Source: Pseudogemmobacter sp044142105
GTDB taxonomy: Bacteria > Pseudomonadota > Alphaproteobacteria > Rhodobacterales > Rhodobacteraceae
Reading direction: 5' to 3'
Length of the DNA stretch: 64,000 nt
Assembly (NCBI RefSeq): GCF_044142105.1
Contig: NZ_JBGTYM010000001.1
Span: forward strand, 434,001-498,000
In this document: one piece after another, positions 43,125 through 52,651 of the stretch
How positions within the stretch are numbered: the stretch's first letter is position 1
Layout of the letters: each line of letters starts with the position of its first letter
Position numbers and translations under genes: made by a program
The notes under the pieces: generated by a model
What the model was told of the DNA's origin: nothing
Databases searched by the model: none
What the model saw: only the letters and a program-made list of their open reading frames with translations

Positions 43125-45515
43125 GTGACCGACCAGAGCCTGACCCCGAATGTGCTGAAAGCCGATGTCCTGCGGCATCTGACCTTCACGCTTGGCAAGG
43201 ATGCGCCCAATGCCAGCATCTATGACTGGCGCATGGCGCTCTCGTATTCGATCCGCGACCGCATCGTCGGGCCGTGGTTCACCTCGACCCGGCGCACCTG
43301 GGACGAGAACCGCAAGCGCGTCTACTATCTGTCGATGGAATTCCTGATCGGGCGGCTGATCGAGGATGCCATGGTCAATCTTGGCCTATACGACATCGCG
43401 GCGGAAACCATGGCCGACTATGGCCAGGACATCCGCGAGATCATTCGCGACGAGCCCGACGCCGCGCTCGGCAATGGCGGGCTTGGCCGGCTGGCCGCCT
43501 GTTTCATGGAGAGCATGGCGACGCTCGGGTGCCCGGCCTATGGCTATGGCATCCGCTATGAGCATGGGCTCTTCCGCCAGCGCTTTGAAGGCGGGCGGCA
43601 GGTGGAAACCCCGGAAGACTGGCTGAGCCAGGCCCATCCTTGGGAGTTTCCGCGCCCCGAAAGCGCCTACACGATCGGCTTCAAGGGCGAAGTCGTGATG
43701 CGTGACGGGCGCGAGGTCTGGCTGCCGGGCGAGACGGTTCTGGCCGAAGCCCATGACACGCCGGTGATCGGCTGGCAGGGCAAATGGGCCAATACGCTGC
43801 GGCTTTGGGCCGCCAAGCCTACAACGCAATTCGACCTCAACCGTTTCAATCACGGCGATTACGCCGCCGCCGCCGAACCGGAAACGCTGGCACGGACGCT
43901 GTCGCGGGTGCTGTACCCGGATGATACGACCTATCAGGGCAAGGAGTTGCGGCTGAAGCAGGAATTCCTGCTGACCTCTGCGGCGCTCCAGGACATTCTG
44001 CGCCGCTACCTTGCCGCCCATCGCGACCTGAAGGCCCTGCCGAAACACGTCGCGATCCAGATGAACGACACGCATCCCGCCATCGCGGGGCCGGAATTGG
44101 TGCGGCTTCTGTCCGACGAACATGGCATGGATTTCACCGAGGCGCTTGACGTCTCGCGCGCCTGCCTGGGCTATACGAACCATACGCTTCTGCCCGAGGC
44201 GCTGGAAAAATGGGCGACCTTCACCTTCGGCAACGTCCTGCCGCGCCACATGCAGATCGTCGAGCGCATCGACGCCTGGCACAAGGGCGCCTATCCGTCG
44301 CGTCCGCATTATGTGGGCATCGTCAAGCACCATGAGGTGCGGATGGGCGAGCTGGCCTTCATCATGGCGCATAAGGTGAACGGGGTTTCGGCGCTGCATT
44401 CCGAACTGGTGAAGCAGAATCTCTTCCCAGAACTGGAAGCCCTGCACCCAAGGATCATCAACGAAACCAATGGCGTGACGCCGCGCCGCTGGCTGAAGAT
44501 GTGCAACCGTCCGCTCGCCGGGCTGATCACCGAGACCATCGGGCCAGGCTGGGAGGACGATCTCGACCGGCTGCGCGGGATCGAGCCGCATATCGGTGAT
44601 ACGGGCTTTGCCGAGAAATTCGCTGCTGCCAAGCGGCTGAACAAGGTGCGGGTCGCGAATTGGATTGCCAAGGATTTCGGCATCCAGATCAGCCCGGACG
44701 CGCTGTTCGACGTGCAGATCAAGCGCATCCACGAATACAAGCGCCAGCTTCTGAACATCCTCGAATGCATCGCGCATTGGCACAAGCTGCGGGAAGGCGT
44801 GATCAAGAACCCGGTTCCGCGCGTCCGCATCTTTGGCGGCAAGGCCGCGCCGGGCTATGCGGTGGCCAAGGAAATCATCCGCCTGATCAACGATGTCGCC
44901 GCGGTCGTGAACGACGACCCCAAGACCGGCGACATGCTCAAGATCCTCTATCCGCCGAACTACAATGTCTCGATGGCCGAACGGCTGATCCCGGCGGCGG
45001 ACCTGTCGGAACAGATTTCGACCGCAGGCAAGGAAGCCTCGGGCACCGGCAACATGAAGTTCATGATGAACGGGGCGCCGACCATCGGCACGCTGGACGG
45101 GGCGAATGTGGAAATTCTTCAGGAAGTCGGCGAAGAGAACTTCTTCCTGTTCGGCCTGACCGCCGACGAGGTCCGCGCCCGCCGTCTGGTGCCCGAGCAT
45201 GAGCGTCTTGCGATCGAGGCGAGTCCGGAATTGCAGGATGTGCTTCAGATGATCGCCGAGGGCCGCTTCTCGCCCGACGAGCCGGGCCGCTATCACGGCA
45301 TCGTCCATGGCGTCTGGCACCATGACTATTTCCTCGTCTCATCGGATTTCGATGCCTATCACGCCGCGCAGGGCCGGGTGGATGCCGCCTTTGCGGACAT
45401 GAAGCGTTGGGAACGAATGGCGGCGATGAATACCGCGCGCAGCGGATTCTTCTCGTCGGATCGTACGATCCGCAGTTACATGAAGGATGTCTGGGACGTG
45501 ACGCCGGCGCTTTAG
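43125..45515 (+). CDS. glgP: Glycogen/alpha-glucan phosphorylase
   Basis: A 796-residue PLP enzyme that releases glucose-1-phosphate from glycogen. The PLP-binding lysine is Lys645 in EASGTGNMKFMMNGAPTIGTLDGAN. Other family blocks are YYLSMEFLIGRLIEDAMVN, LGNGGLGRLAACFMESMATL, IQMNDTHPAI and VQIKRIHEYKRQLLN. The start is taken as GTG 43125 (VTDQSLTPN), which agrees with family length; the frame stays open upstream to a TTG at 43020. It opens the glgP-glgB-glgC-glgA-glgX-pgm operon, with 37 bases to glgB. Confidence 0.95.
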   Translation: MTDQSLTPNVLKADVLRHLTFTLGKDAPNASIYDWRMALSYSIRDRIVGPWFTSTRRTWDENRKRVYYLSMEFLIGRLIEDAMVNLGLYDIAAETMADYGQDIREIIRDEPDAALGNGGLGRLAACFMESMATLGCPAYGYGIRYEHGLFRQRFEGGRQVETPEDWLSQAHPWEFPRPESAYTIGFKGEVVMRDGREVWLPGETVLAEAHDTPVIGWQGKWANTLRLWAAKPTTQFDLNRFNHGDYAAAAEPETLARTLSRVLYPDDTTYQGKELRLKQEFLLTSAALQDILRRYLAAHRDLKALPKHVAIQMNDTHPAIAGPELVRLLSDEHGMDFTEALDVSRACLGYTNHTLLPEALEKWATFTFGNVLPRHMQIVERIDAWHKGAYPSRPHYVGIVKHHEVRMGELAFIMAHKVNGVSALHSELVKQNLFPELEALHPRIINETNGVTPRRWLKMCNRPLAGLITETIGPGWEDDLDRLRGIEPHIGDTGFAEKFAAAKRLNKVRVANWIAKDFGIQISPDALFDVQIKRIHEYKRQLLNILECIAHWHKLREGVIKNPVPRVRIFGGKAAPGYAVAKEIIRLINDVAAVVNDDPKTGDMLKILYPPNYNVSMAERLIPAADLSEQISTAGKEASGTGNMKFMMNGAPTIGTLDGANVEILQEVGEENFFLFGLTADEVRARRLVPEHERLAIEASPELQDVLQMIAEGRFSPDEPGRYHGIVHGVWHHDYFLVSSDFDAYHAAQGRVDAAFADMKRWERMAAMNTARSGFFSSDRTIRSYMKDVWDVTPAL

Positions 45516-45552
45516 GGAGTGCGTCGGTAGAGCCCGGGCAGGGGAGGAAGGG

Positions 45553-47727
45553 ATGGACGAGCTGCCGCTCGACCCGGGGCAAGCCCGGGCGATTGCCGAG
45601 GGCCGCCATGGCGATCCATTTTCCGTGCTTGGCCCGCAGAAGCGGGCTGGGGGCACGCTGGTCACGGCCTTCGTGCCGGGCGCGGAGCGGCTCTTCGTCG
45701 TGACGGGCAAGGCCGAAGCCGAAGCGGTTTCCTATCCGGGCCTACCCGGCTTGTTTACCCATCTGATGAAGCGCAAGGCGGCCTATGTCCTGCGCGCGGA
45801 AGGTGGGGGCACGGAATGGAGCTTCGAAGATCCGTTCCGATTCGGTCCCGTGCTGGGCGAGATGGACGAATATCTCCTGGGTGAAGGCACGCATCGGCGA
45901 CTCTGGCAGGTGCTGGGCGCCCATGTCATGCGCCATGAAGGGGCCGAGGGCGTGCATTTCGCCGTCTGGGCGCCGAATGCCGAACGGGTCTCGGTCGTCG
46001 GCGATTTCAACATCTGGGACGGACGCCGCCACCCGATGCGGCGGCGCGGGCCGACCGGAATATGGGAGATCTTCATCCCCGGTCTGGGCGAAGGCGCGAC
46101 CTACAAATACGAAATCCGGGGGCCGGGCGGCGCGCTGATGCCGCTCAAGGCCGATCCGGTCGGGTTCGGCAGCGAACATCCGCCCGCCAATGCCAGCGTG
46201 GTGCGCCGGATCGACGGGGAATTCGGCGATCAGGGCTGGATGGACAGCCGCGCGGCACGCCATGCGGTCTCGGCGCCGATTTCGGTCTATGAGGTTCATC
46301 TGGCGTCTTGGCGCCGGGCGCCGGGCGACCGGATGTTGTCTTACGCGGAATTGGCGGAACAACTGGTCGGTTATGTCGCCGATATGGGCTTCACGCATAT
46401 CGAATGCCTCCCCGTTTCCGAATATCCGTTCGATGGAAGCTGGGGCTACCAGCCGGTCGGTCTGTTCGCGCCAACGATCCGCCATGGCACGCCCTCGGAG
46501 TTCCGCGCCTTTGTCGATGCCGCGCACCGCAAGGGGCTTGGCGTCATCCTTGACTGGGTGCCGGGCCATTTTCCGACCGACGCCCATGGCCTTGCACAGT
46601 TCGACGGCACCGCGCTGTATGAACATCAGGACCCGCGCGAGGGCTTCCATCAGGATTGGAACACCCTGATCTACAATTACGGCCGGACCGAGGTGAAGAA
46701 TTACCTCGTCTCCAACGCGCTGTACTGGCTTGAGGAGTATCATGTCGACGGGCTGCGCGTCGATGCGGTGGCCTCGATGCTTTATCGCGACTACAGCCGC
46801 AAGGCGGGCGAGTGGATCCCGAACCGCGATGGCGGGCGCGAGAATTACGAAGCCATTGCCATGCTGCGCGACATGAACATCACGACCTATGGCGAATGTC
46901 CCGGCATCCTGACCGTGGCCGAGGAATCCACCGCCTTTCCGGGCGTCAGCCGCCCGGCGAATTGGGGGGGCTTGGGCTTCGGTTTCAAGTGGAACATGGG
47001 CTGGATGAACGATGTCCTGTCCTACATGGCGCGCGATCCGGTCTATCGAAAGTTCCACCACCACCAGATGACCTTTGGCCTGGTCTATGCCTGGTCGGAA
47101 AATTACATCCTGCCGATCAGCCATGATGAGGTCGTGCACGGCAAGGGTAGCATGCTGGGCAAGATGCCCGGAGATGCTGAACAGAAGTTCGCAAATCTGC
47201 GGGCATTTTACGGCTTCATGTGGGGCCATCCGGGCAAGAAGCTTCTGTTCATGGGGCAAGAGTTTGCCCAAGGGGCGGAATGGAACCACAAGCAAAGCCT
47301 CGACTGGCACCAGCTCGACCTTGCGCCGCATCAGGGTGTGCAGACGCTGATCCGCGATCTGAACCGGCTGTACCGCGAGACGCCCGCGCTGCATGTCAAC
47401 GATTGCCGGGCTGAAGGCTTTGACTGGATCGAGGCCAATAATGCCGAGGCCGGGGTCTATGCCTTTCTCCGCAAGGGGGATCCGGGCGACCTGATGGTGG
47501 TGGTTGCGGTCAACATGACCCCGGTCGAGCGCAGCTATCGCCTTGGCCTGCCCGCGCCGGGGCGCTGGCGCGAGGCGTTGAACACCGATGCCGCAGCCTA
47601 TGGCGGCGGCAACCGGGGCAATCTGGGCGGTATCATGTCCGAGGACCTGCCGCATCATGGCCGCGCGCAATCGGCGCTGGCCGTGCTGCCGCCGCTGTCC
47701 ACAGTGTTTTTCATTCAGGATCGTTAA
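45553..47727 (+). CDS. glgB: 1,4-alpha-glucan branching enzyme
   Basis: A 724-residue GH13 enzyme that makes alpha-1,6 branches. An N-terminal CBM48 region (about 110-210, VHFAVWAPNAERVSVVGDFNIWDGR) precedes the catalytic barrel. Catalytic residues are the nucleophile Asp404 in VDGLRVDAVASMLYRDY, the acid in ECPGILTVAEESTAFP, and Asp in PISHDEVVHGKGSML. The C-terminal beta-domain ends in STVFFIQD. The full length with a second N-terminal module is typical of proteobacterial GlgB. GGAGGAAGGG gives a strong ribosome site. Confidence 0.97.
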   Translation: MDELPLDPGQARAIAEGRHGDPFSVLGPQKRAGGTLVTAFVPGAERLFVVTGKAEAEAVSYPGLPGLFTHLMKRKAAYVLRAEGGGTEWSFEDPFRFGPVLGEMDEYLLGEGTHRRLWQVLGAHVMRHEGAEGVHFAVWAPNAERVSVVGDFNIWDGRRHPMRRRGPTGIWEIFIPGLGEGATYKYEIRGPGGALMPLKADPVGFGSEHPPANASVVRRIDGEFGDQGWMDSRAARHAVSAPISVYEVHLASWRRAPGDRMLSYAELAEQLVGYVADMGFTHIECLPVSEYPFDGSWGYQPVGLFAPTIRHGTPSEFRAFVDAAHRKGLGVILDWVPGHFPTDAHGLAQFDGTALYEHQDPREGFHQDWNTLIYNYGRTEVKNYLVSNALYWLEEYHVDGLRVDAVASMLYRDYSRKAGEWIPNRDGGRENYEAIAMLRDMNITTYGECPGILTVAEESTAFPGVSRPANWGGLGFGFKWNMGWMNDVLSYMARDPVYRKFHHHQMTFGLVYAWSENYILPISHDEVVHGKGSMLGKMPGDAEQKFANLRAFYGFMWGHPGKKLLFMGQEFAQGAEWNHKQSLDWHQLDLAPHQGVQTLIRDLNRLYRETPALHVNDCRAEGFDWIEANNAEAGVYAFLRKGDPGDLMVVVAVNMTPVERSYRLGLPAPGRWREALNTDAAAYGGGNRGNLGGIMSEDLPHHGRAQSALAVLPPLSTVFFIQDR

Positions 47728-47751
47728 GGGGTCCACGCGCAGGGGGTAAAG

Positions 47752-49023
47752 ATGAAGGCAAGGGTGAACACACGTCTGTCCTCGCAGGCCATGGCCTTCG
47801 TGCTGGCAGGGGGGCGCGGCTCGCGGCTCAAGGAACTGACCGACCGGCGGGCGAAACCGGCGGTCTATTTCGGCGGCAAGACCCGGATCATCGACTTTGC
47901 CCTGTCGAACGCGCTGAACTCGGGCATCCGCAAGATGGCGATTGCCACACAATACAAGGCCCATAGCCTTATCCGCCACATGCAGCGCGGCTGGAACTTC
48001 TTCCGGGCCGAGCGCAACGAATATCTCGACATCCTGCCCGCCAGCCAGCGCATGGACGAGGTGAACTGGTATCGCGGCACCGCCGATGCCGTGGCGCAGA
48101 ACATCGACATCATCGACAGCTACCGGGTGAAATATGTGGTCATCCTGGCGGGCGACCATATCTACAAGATGGATTACGAGATCATGCTGCAAGAGCATGT
48201 CTCGAACGGGGCCGATGTGACCATCGGCTGCCTGACCGTGCCGCGCATGGAAGCGACGGCCTTCGGGGTGATGCATGTCGACAAGAACATGCGCATCACC
48301 GATTTCCTGGAAAAGCCCAAGGATCCGCCGTCGATTCCGGGCGACCCCAAGCACGCCCTGGCCTCGATGGGAATTTACGTCTTCGACTGGGCCTTCCTGC
48401 GCGACCTTCTGCTGCGCGACATGGTGGACGAGAATTCCAGTCACGATTTCGGCAATGACCTGATTCCGCATATCGTGAAGAACGGCAAGGCCATGGCGCA
48501 TCGCTTCGCCGACAGCTGCGTGACGAGCGGGCTGGAGGATGAGCCCTATTGGCGCGACGTGGGCACGATCGACGCCTTCTGGCAGGCCAATATCGACCTG
48601 ACCGATTTCGTCCCCAAGCTGGATATCTACGACAATTCCTGGCCGATCTGGACTTATTCCGAGATCGTGCCCCCCGCAAAGTTCATCCATGACGAGGATG
48701 GGCGGCGCGGCTCGGCCGTGTCGTCGCTCGTCTCGGGCGATTGCATCGTCTCGGGCTCAGAGGTGCGCAATTCGCTGTTGTTCACCGGGGTGCGCACCCA
48801 CTCCTTCTCGATGCTCGACAATGTGGTGGCGCTGCCGCGCGTGGTGGTCAACCGCAAGGCGGAACTTACAAAATGTGTCATAGATTCCGGGGTAACCATT
48901 CCCGAGGGTCTGGTCGTCGGCGCCGATCCGGTGGAAGATGAGAAATGGTTCCGGCGCAGCGAAGGGGGGATCGTGTTGATCACCCAGGCGATGCTGGACG
49001 CGCGGGCAAAGGCCCTGGGCTGA
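47752..49023 (+). CDS. glgC: Glucose-1-phosphate adenylyltransferase (ADP-glucose pyrophosphorylase)
   Basis: A 423-residue enzyme making ADP-glucose, the committed precursor of glycogen. The nucleotide-binding start FVLAGGRGSRLKELTDRRAKPAVYFGGKTRIIDFALSN is complete. The catalytic GDHIYKMDY, the glucose-1-phosphate-site FLEKPKDPP, and YWRDVGTIDAFWQAN are present, followed by a C-terminal left-handed beta-helix (SGDCIVSGSEVRNSLLFTGVR). The alphaproteobacterial enzyme is usually activated allosterically by fructose-6-phosphate and pyruvate, a family expectation only. It is 24 bases after glgB. Confidence 0.97.
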   Translation: MKARVNTRLSSQAMAFVLAGGRGSRLKELTDRRAKPAVYFGGKTRIIDFALSNALNSGIRKMAIATQYKAHSLIRHMQRGWNFFRAERNEYLDILPASQRMDEVNWYRGTADAVAQNIDIIDSYRVKYVVILAGDHIYKMDYEIMLQEHVSNGADVTIGCLTVPRMEATAFGVMHVDKNMRITDFLEKPKDPPSIPGDPKHALASMGIYVFDWAFLRDLLLRDMVDENSSHDFGNDLIPHIVKNGKAMAHRFADSCVTSGLEDEPYWRDVGTIDAFWQANIDLTDFVPKLDIYDNSWPIWTYSEIVPPAKFIHDEDGRRGSAVSSLVSGDCIVSGSEVRNSLLFTGVRTHSFSMLDNVVALPRVVVNRKAELTKCVIDSGVTIPEGLVVGADPVEDEKWFRRSEGGIVLITQAMLDARAKALG

Positions 49024-49046
49024 GGCCTGTCTCCCGGCGGGCGATC

Positions 49047-49096
49047 CCGGGGGGCTGCCCCCAGGACCCCGGGACAGTTGGGCCAGGATGAAGGGG
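49047..49096 (+). repeat. Dispersed hairpin element, copy C (upstream of glgA)
   Basis: CCCGGGGGGCTGCCCCC forms the hairpin arm, with an outer CCCGGGG/CCCCGGG pairing, then GACAGTTGG and GCCAGGATGAAGGGGC just before the glgA ATG. The last 16 bases equal those of copy A. Here the inner ATG (49088) is out of frame with glgA. Confidence 0.75.
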
Positions 49097-49103
49097 CGCA
49101 GAC

Positions 49104-50540
49104 ATGGCGACGATCAAGGGGCGGGTTCTTTCGGTTGCCTCGGAATGCGTGCCGCTGATCAAGACCGGTGGGTTGGCCGATGTCGTGGGCGCCCTGCCGG
49201 GGGCGCTGAAACCCCTGGGCTGGGACATGAAGGTGTTGATCCCGGCCTATCGAGCCCTGCGCCCGCTGGTGGCCGAGTGGCCAGAGGTCTGGCGCGAAGA
49301 GGATCTCTGGGGCGGCGAAGGGCGGGTTCTGGCGGGCGAGGTCGAGGGCATCTCGATCCTCGCGCTGGATGCGCCGCATCTCTATGACCGGATCGGCGGT
49401 CCGTACACGGGCGCAGGCGGCGACTGGCCGGACAACCCGCAGCGCTTCGCGGCTCTGAGCTGGGTTGGGTCGCGGATCGCCCGCGAGGGGCTTGAGGGGT
49501 GGAAACCCGATGTCCTGCATGCGCATGACTGGCAGGCGGGGCTGGCGCCAGCCTATCTGACCTATCACGGCGCGGGCGGCGTGGCTTCGGTGATGACGGT
49601 CCACAACATCGCCTTCCAGGGCTGGGCGCCTGCGGCGCTTCTGGCCGATCTGCGCCTGCCCGGCGCGGCCTTCAATTCTCATGCGCTGGAATATTACGGC
49701 GGGATTTCCATGCTGAAAGCGGGGCTGGTGACGGCGGACCGCATCACCACCGTTTCGCCCACCTATGCGGCCGAGCTGATGCGGCCCGAGTTCGGCATGG
49801 GGTTGCAGGGCGTCATCGCCGAACGTGCTTCGGTGGTGCAGGGCATCCTGAATGGCGTGGACACAAAGGTCTGGTCGCCGGAAAACGAAGGGGAGTTTGC
49901 CTATTCCGCCAAGGCCATGGCGGGCAAGGCCGCAGCGCGGGCGGCGCTGTCTACGGAATTCGGCCTTGATGTGCCAGGCCCCTTGGCCATCGTCGTCAGC
50001 CGCATGACCGATCAGAAGGGCATCGACCTTTTGCCCGCCGTGGTGCCGGATTTCGTGGCTGGCGGCGGCGGGGTGATCGTCTTGGGGTCCGGCGCGCCGG
50101 AACTGGAAGGGGCGGTGCAGGATCTTGCGCGGCGCTTTGCCGGGCGGGTCACGGTTCGGATCGGCTATGATGAGGCGCTGAGCCACCGGCTGTTCCAGGG
50201 CGGTGACGCGGTTCTGGTGCCGTCGCGGTTTGAACCTTGCGGCCTGACCCAGATGTATGGCCTGCGGTACGGCACGATCCCCGTCGTCGCGGCGGTGGGC
50301 GGGCTGGCCGATACGGTGATCAATGCCTCGCCCGCCGCGCTGGGGGCCGGGGTGGCCACGGGCGTCACTTTCGCGCCCACCGATGCGCTGGCCTTTGGCC
50401 AGGCGTTGCGGCGGCTCTTGCAGCTTCACGCCGAGCCGAAGCTCTGGGCCCGGCTTGTGAAGAATGCCATGGCGCAGCCGGTGGGCTGGGAGACCAGCGC
50501 CGCCGCCTATGCCGGGCTTTACGCGGATATCCGGGGGTGA
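49104..50540 (+). CDS. glgA: Glycogen synthase (ADP-glucose)
   Basis: A 478-residue GT5 glycosyltransferase adding glucose from ADP-glucose to the growing chain. The ADP-glucose-binding KTGGLADVVGALPGAL lies at about residues 20-35. HAHDWQAGLAPAYL, the C-terminal domain IVVSRMTDQKGIDLLPAVV, and the catalytic-loop region PSRFEPCGLTQMYGLRYGTIPVV are all typical. The stop TGA overlaps the glgX GTG (GTGA), so synthesis and debranching enzymes are co-translated. An 80-base spacer with the hairpin element separates it from glgC. Confidence 0.97.
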   Translation: MATIKGRVLSVASECVPLIKTGGLADVVGALPGALKPLGWDMKVLIPAYRALRPLVAEWPEVWREEDLWGGEGRVLAGEVEGISILALDAPHLYDRIGGPYTGAGGDWPDNPQRFAALSWVGSRIAREGLEGWKPDVLHAHDWQAGLAPAYLTYHGAGGVASVMTVHNIAFQGWAPAALLADLRLPGAAFNSHALEYYGGISMLKAGLVTADRITTVSPTYAAELMRPEFGMGLQGVIAERASVVQGILNGVDTKVWSPENEGEFAYSAKAMAGKAAARAALSTEFGLDVPGPLAIVVSRMTDQKGIDLLPAVVPDFVAGGGGVIVLGSGAPELEGAVQDLARRFAGRVTVRIGYDEALSHRLFQGGDAVLVPSRFEPCGLTQMYGLRYGTIPVVAAVGGLADTVINASPAALGAGVATGVTFAPTDALAFGQALRRLLQLHAEPKLWARLVKNAMAQPVGWETSAAAYAGLYADIRG

Positions 50541-52651
50541 GCCGCCCGCCCGATCTTGGGTCGGGAAGCCACGCGGTCGAACAGGGCCGCCCCTGGCCCA
50601 TGGGCGCGACGCTGACGGGGCATGGCGTCAACTTCGCCGTGTTTTCCGCCCATGCCGAGAAGGTGGAGCTGTGCCTCTTTTCGCATGATGGTCGGCAGGA
50701 AAGGCACCGCATTCCGCTGCGCGACCGCGATGGTGATATCTGGCATGTCCATGTCGGCGGGCTGTCGGCGGGGACGGTCTATGGCTACCGCGTCCATGGC
50801 CCCTATGCGCCCGAACAGGGCCACCGCTTCAACCCGAACAAGCTGCTGCTGGACCCCTATGCGCGCGCGCTGGAGGGGCGGCTGAAATGGTCCGATGCGC
50901 TGATGGGCTATCGTATCGGCTCGTCGCGCGGCGATCTGTCCTTCGACACGCGCGACAATGCCTTTGCCGTGCCCAAGGCCGTCGTCACCGATCCGGCCTA
51001 TTCCTGGGGCAATGATCTGCCTCCCCGCCGCTTGCGCGCTGAGACGGTGATCTATGAGGCGCATGTCCGCGGGCTGACGATGAAGCACCCGGGCATCCCT
51101 AAGGCACAGCGCGGCACGGTCACGGGTCTCGCCTCGGACGCGATGCTGGATCATTTCCTCAAGCTGGGTGTGACGGCGGTGGAATTGCTGCCCGTCCAGG
51201 CCTTTGCCGATGAGCGTTTCGTCACCCAGAAGGGACTTAGCAATTACTGGGGCTACAACACGCTGGGATTTTTCGCGCCCGAGCCGCGCTATCTGGGCCG
51301 GGGCGGCATGCGTGATTTTCAGACCATGGTTCGAAGGCTGCATTCGGCGGGGATCGAGGTCATCCTCGACGTGGTCTACAACCATTCGGCCGAAGGCGAC
51401 CAGTTCGGGCCGACCCTGTCTTTCCGGGGGCTCGACAATGCCAGCTACTACCGGCTTGCCGATGGCGGGCGCAGCTATGTCAACGATACCGGCACTGGCA
51501 ACACCCTGAACCTGGCGCAGCCGATGGTGCTGCGCATGGTGATGGACAGCCTGCGCTATTGGGTCGAAGTCGGCCATGTCGACGGGTTCCGTTTCGATCT
51601 GGCGACCGTGCTCGGGCGCGAGGCGGGCGGCTTCGACCCCAATGGCGGCTTCTTCGACGCGATCCGTCAGGACCCGGTTCTGGCTCAGGTCAAGCTGATC
51701 GCCGAGCCCTGGGATATCGGGCCCGGCGGCTATCAGCTGGGTGCCTATCCGCATCCTTTCATCGAATGGAACGACCGCTATCGCGACGGGGTGCGGCGGT
51801 TCTGGAAGGGCGATGCCGGGATGACCGCCGATCTGGCGGCCCGGCTGCTGGGCAGTGCGGAAAAGTTCGACCATTCGGGGCGGGCGGCGACGTCCTCGGT
51901 GAATTTCATCACAGCCCATGACGGGTTCACGCTGGAAGATCTGGTCAGCTACACGGTCAAGCGCAACTGGGCCAATGGCGAAGACAATCGTGACGGCCAT
52001 TCTGAGAACCATTCCGACAATCTGGGGGTCGAGGGGCCGACAACCGAGACCGGGGTTCTGGCCGCCCGCGCGTTGCGCAAGCGCAACCTGATGGCGACAC
52101 TGTTCCTGTCGCAAGGGGTGCCGATGATCCTGGCGGGGGATGAGCTGGGCCACAGCCAGGGCGGCAACAACAATGCCTACGCCCAGGACAATGCGATCAG
52201 CTGGCTGGATTGGGACGGGGCCGATCCCGCGCTGGCGCGTTTCATCGCGCGGTTGGCGGCGATCCGGCGCGAGACGCCGATCCTGCGCCAGCGCCGTTTC
52301 CTGCACGCCCGCGAACGCGCGCAGGATGGGTTGCGAGACGTGATCTGGCACCGCCCCGATGGCCGCGAACCCAGCCCGCAGGACTGGCACGATCCGGCCT
52401 TCCGTTGCCTTTGCGTTGAACTGCGCCATGCTGCCGAGGGCGAGCGCCCGGATGAAGACGCGCTTTTCGCCGTGTTCAACTGTGGCCCGGCCGTCCCCCT
52501 GGCGTTGCCCGCCACCGCGCCGGGCTGGCAGTTGATCCTCGATACGACGCGACCGGACTTGACCGAGGGGCCAGCCCCGGACGAGGTTCCGGCGCAATCA
52601 GTGCTGCTGCTGCGGGCCGAGCCCGCGCCGGTCAAGGGAGAAGACCAATGA
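50537..52651 (+). CDS. glgX: Glycogen debranching enzyme GlgX
   Basis: A 704-residue GH13_11 isoamylase-type enzyme that hydrolyses alpha-1,6 branches of limit dextrins. The N-terminal CBM48 (TLTGHGVNFAVFSAHAEKVELCLF) is followed by the barrel, with catalytic residues in DGFRFDLATVLGRE, LIAEPWDIGPGGYQLG and ITAHDGFTLEDLVSY, plus NHSDNLGVEG. The start is GTG 50537, overlapping the glgA stop. The longer frame upstream runs inside glgA out of phase and is rejected. It overlaps pgm by ATGA. Confidence 0.95.
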   Translation: MSRPPDLGSGSHAVEQGRPWPMGATLTGHGVNFAVFSAHAEKVELCLFSHDGRQERHRIPLRDRDGDIWHVHVGGLSAGTVYGYRVHGPYAPEQGHRFNPNKLLLDPYARALEGRLKWSDALMGYRIGSSRGDLSFDTRDNAFAVPKAVVTDPAYSWGNDLPPRRLRAETVIYEAHVRGLTMKHPGIPKAQRGTVTGLASDAMLDHFLKLGVTAVELLPVQAFADERFVTQKGLSNYWGYNTLGFFAPEPRYLGRGGMRDFQTMVRRLHSAGIEVILDVVYNHSAEGDQFGPTLSFRGLDNASYYRLADGGRSYVNDTGTGNTLNLAQPMVLRMVMDSLRYWVEVGHVDGFRFDLATVLGREAGGFDPNGGFFDAIRQDPVLAQVKLIAEPWDIGPGGYQLGAYPHPFIEWNDRYRDGVRRFWKGDAGMTADLAARLLGSAEKFDHSGRAATSSVNFITAHDGFTLEDLVSYTVKRNWANGEDNRDGHSENHSDNLGVEGPTTETGVLAARALRKRNLMATLFLSQGVPMILAGDELGHSQGGNNNAYAQDNAISWLDWDGADPALARFIARLAAIRRETPILRQRRFLHARERAQDGLRDVIWHRPDGREPSPQDWHDPAFRCLCVELRHAAEGERPDEDALFAVFNCGPAVPLALPATAPGWQLILDTTRPDLTEGPAPDEVPAQSVLLLRAEPAPVKGEDQ

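Noticed and set aside
45742..48690. 982-codon open frame on the minus strand under glgB and glgC
   Set aside because: High-GC shadow frame. The plus strand encodes full-length enzymes with all catalytic motifs here, and the minus translation has no recognisable domain.
50237..50536. Upstream extension of glgX inside glgA
   Set aside because: Would overlap 300 bases of glgA in another frame. GTG 50537 gives the family start and a GTGA coupling.
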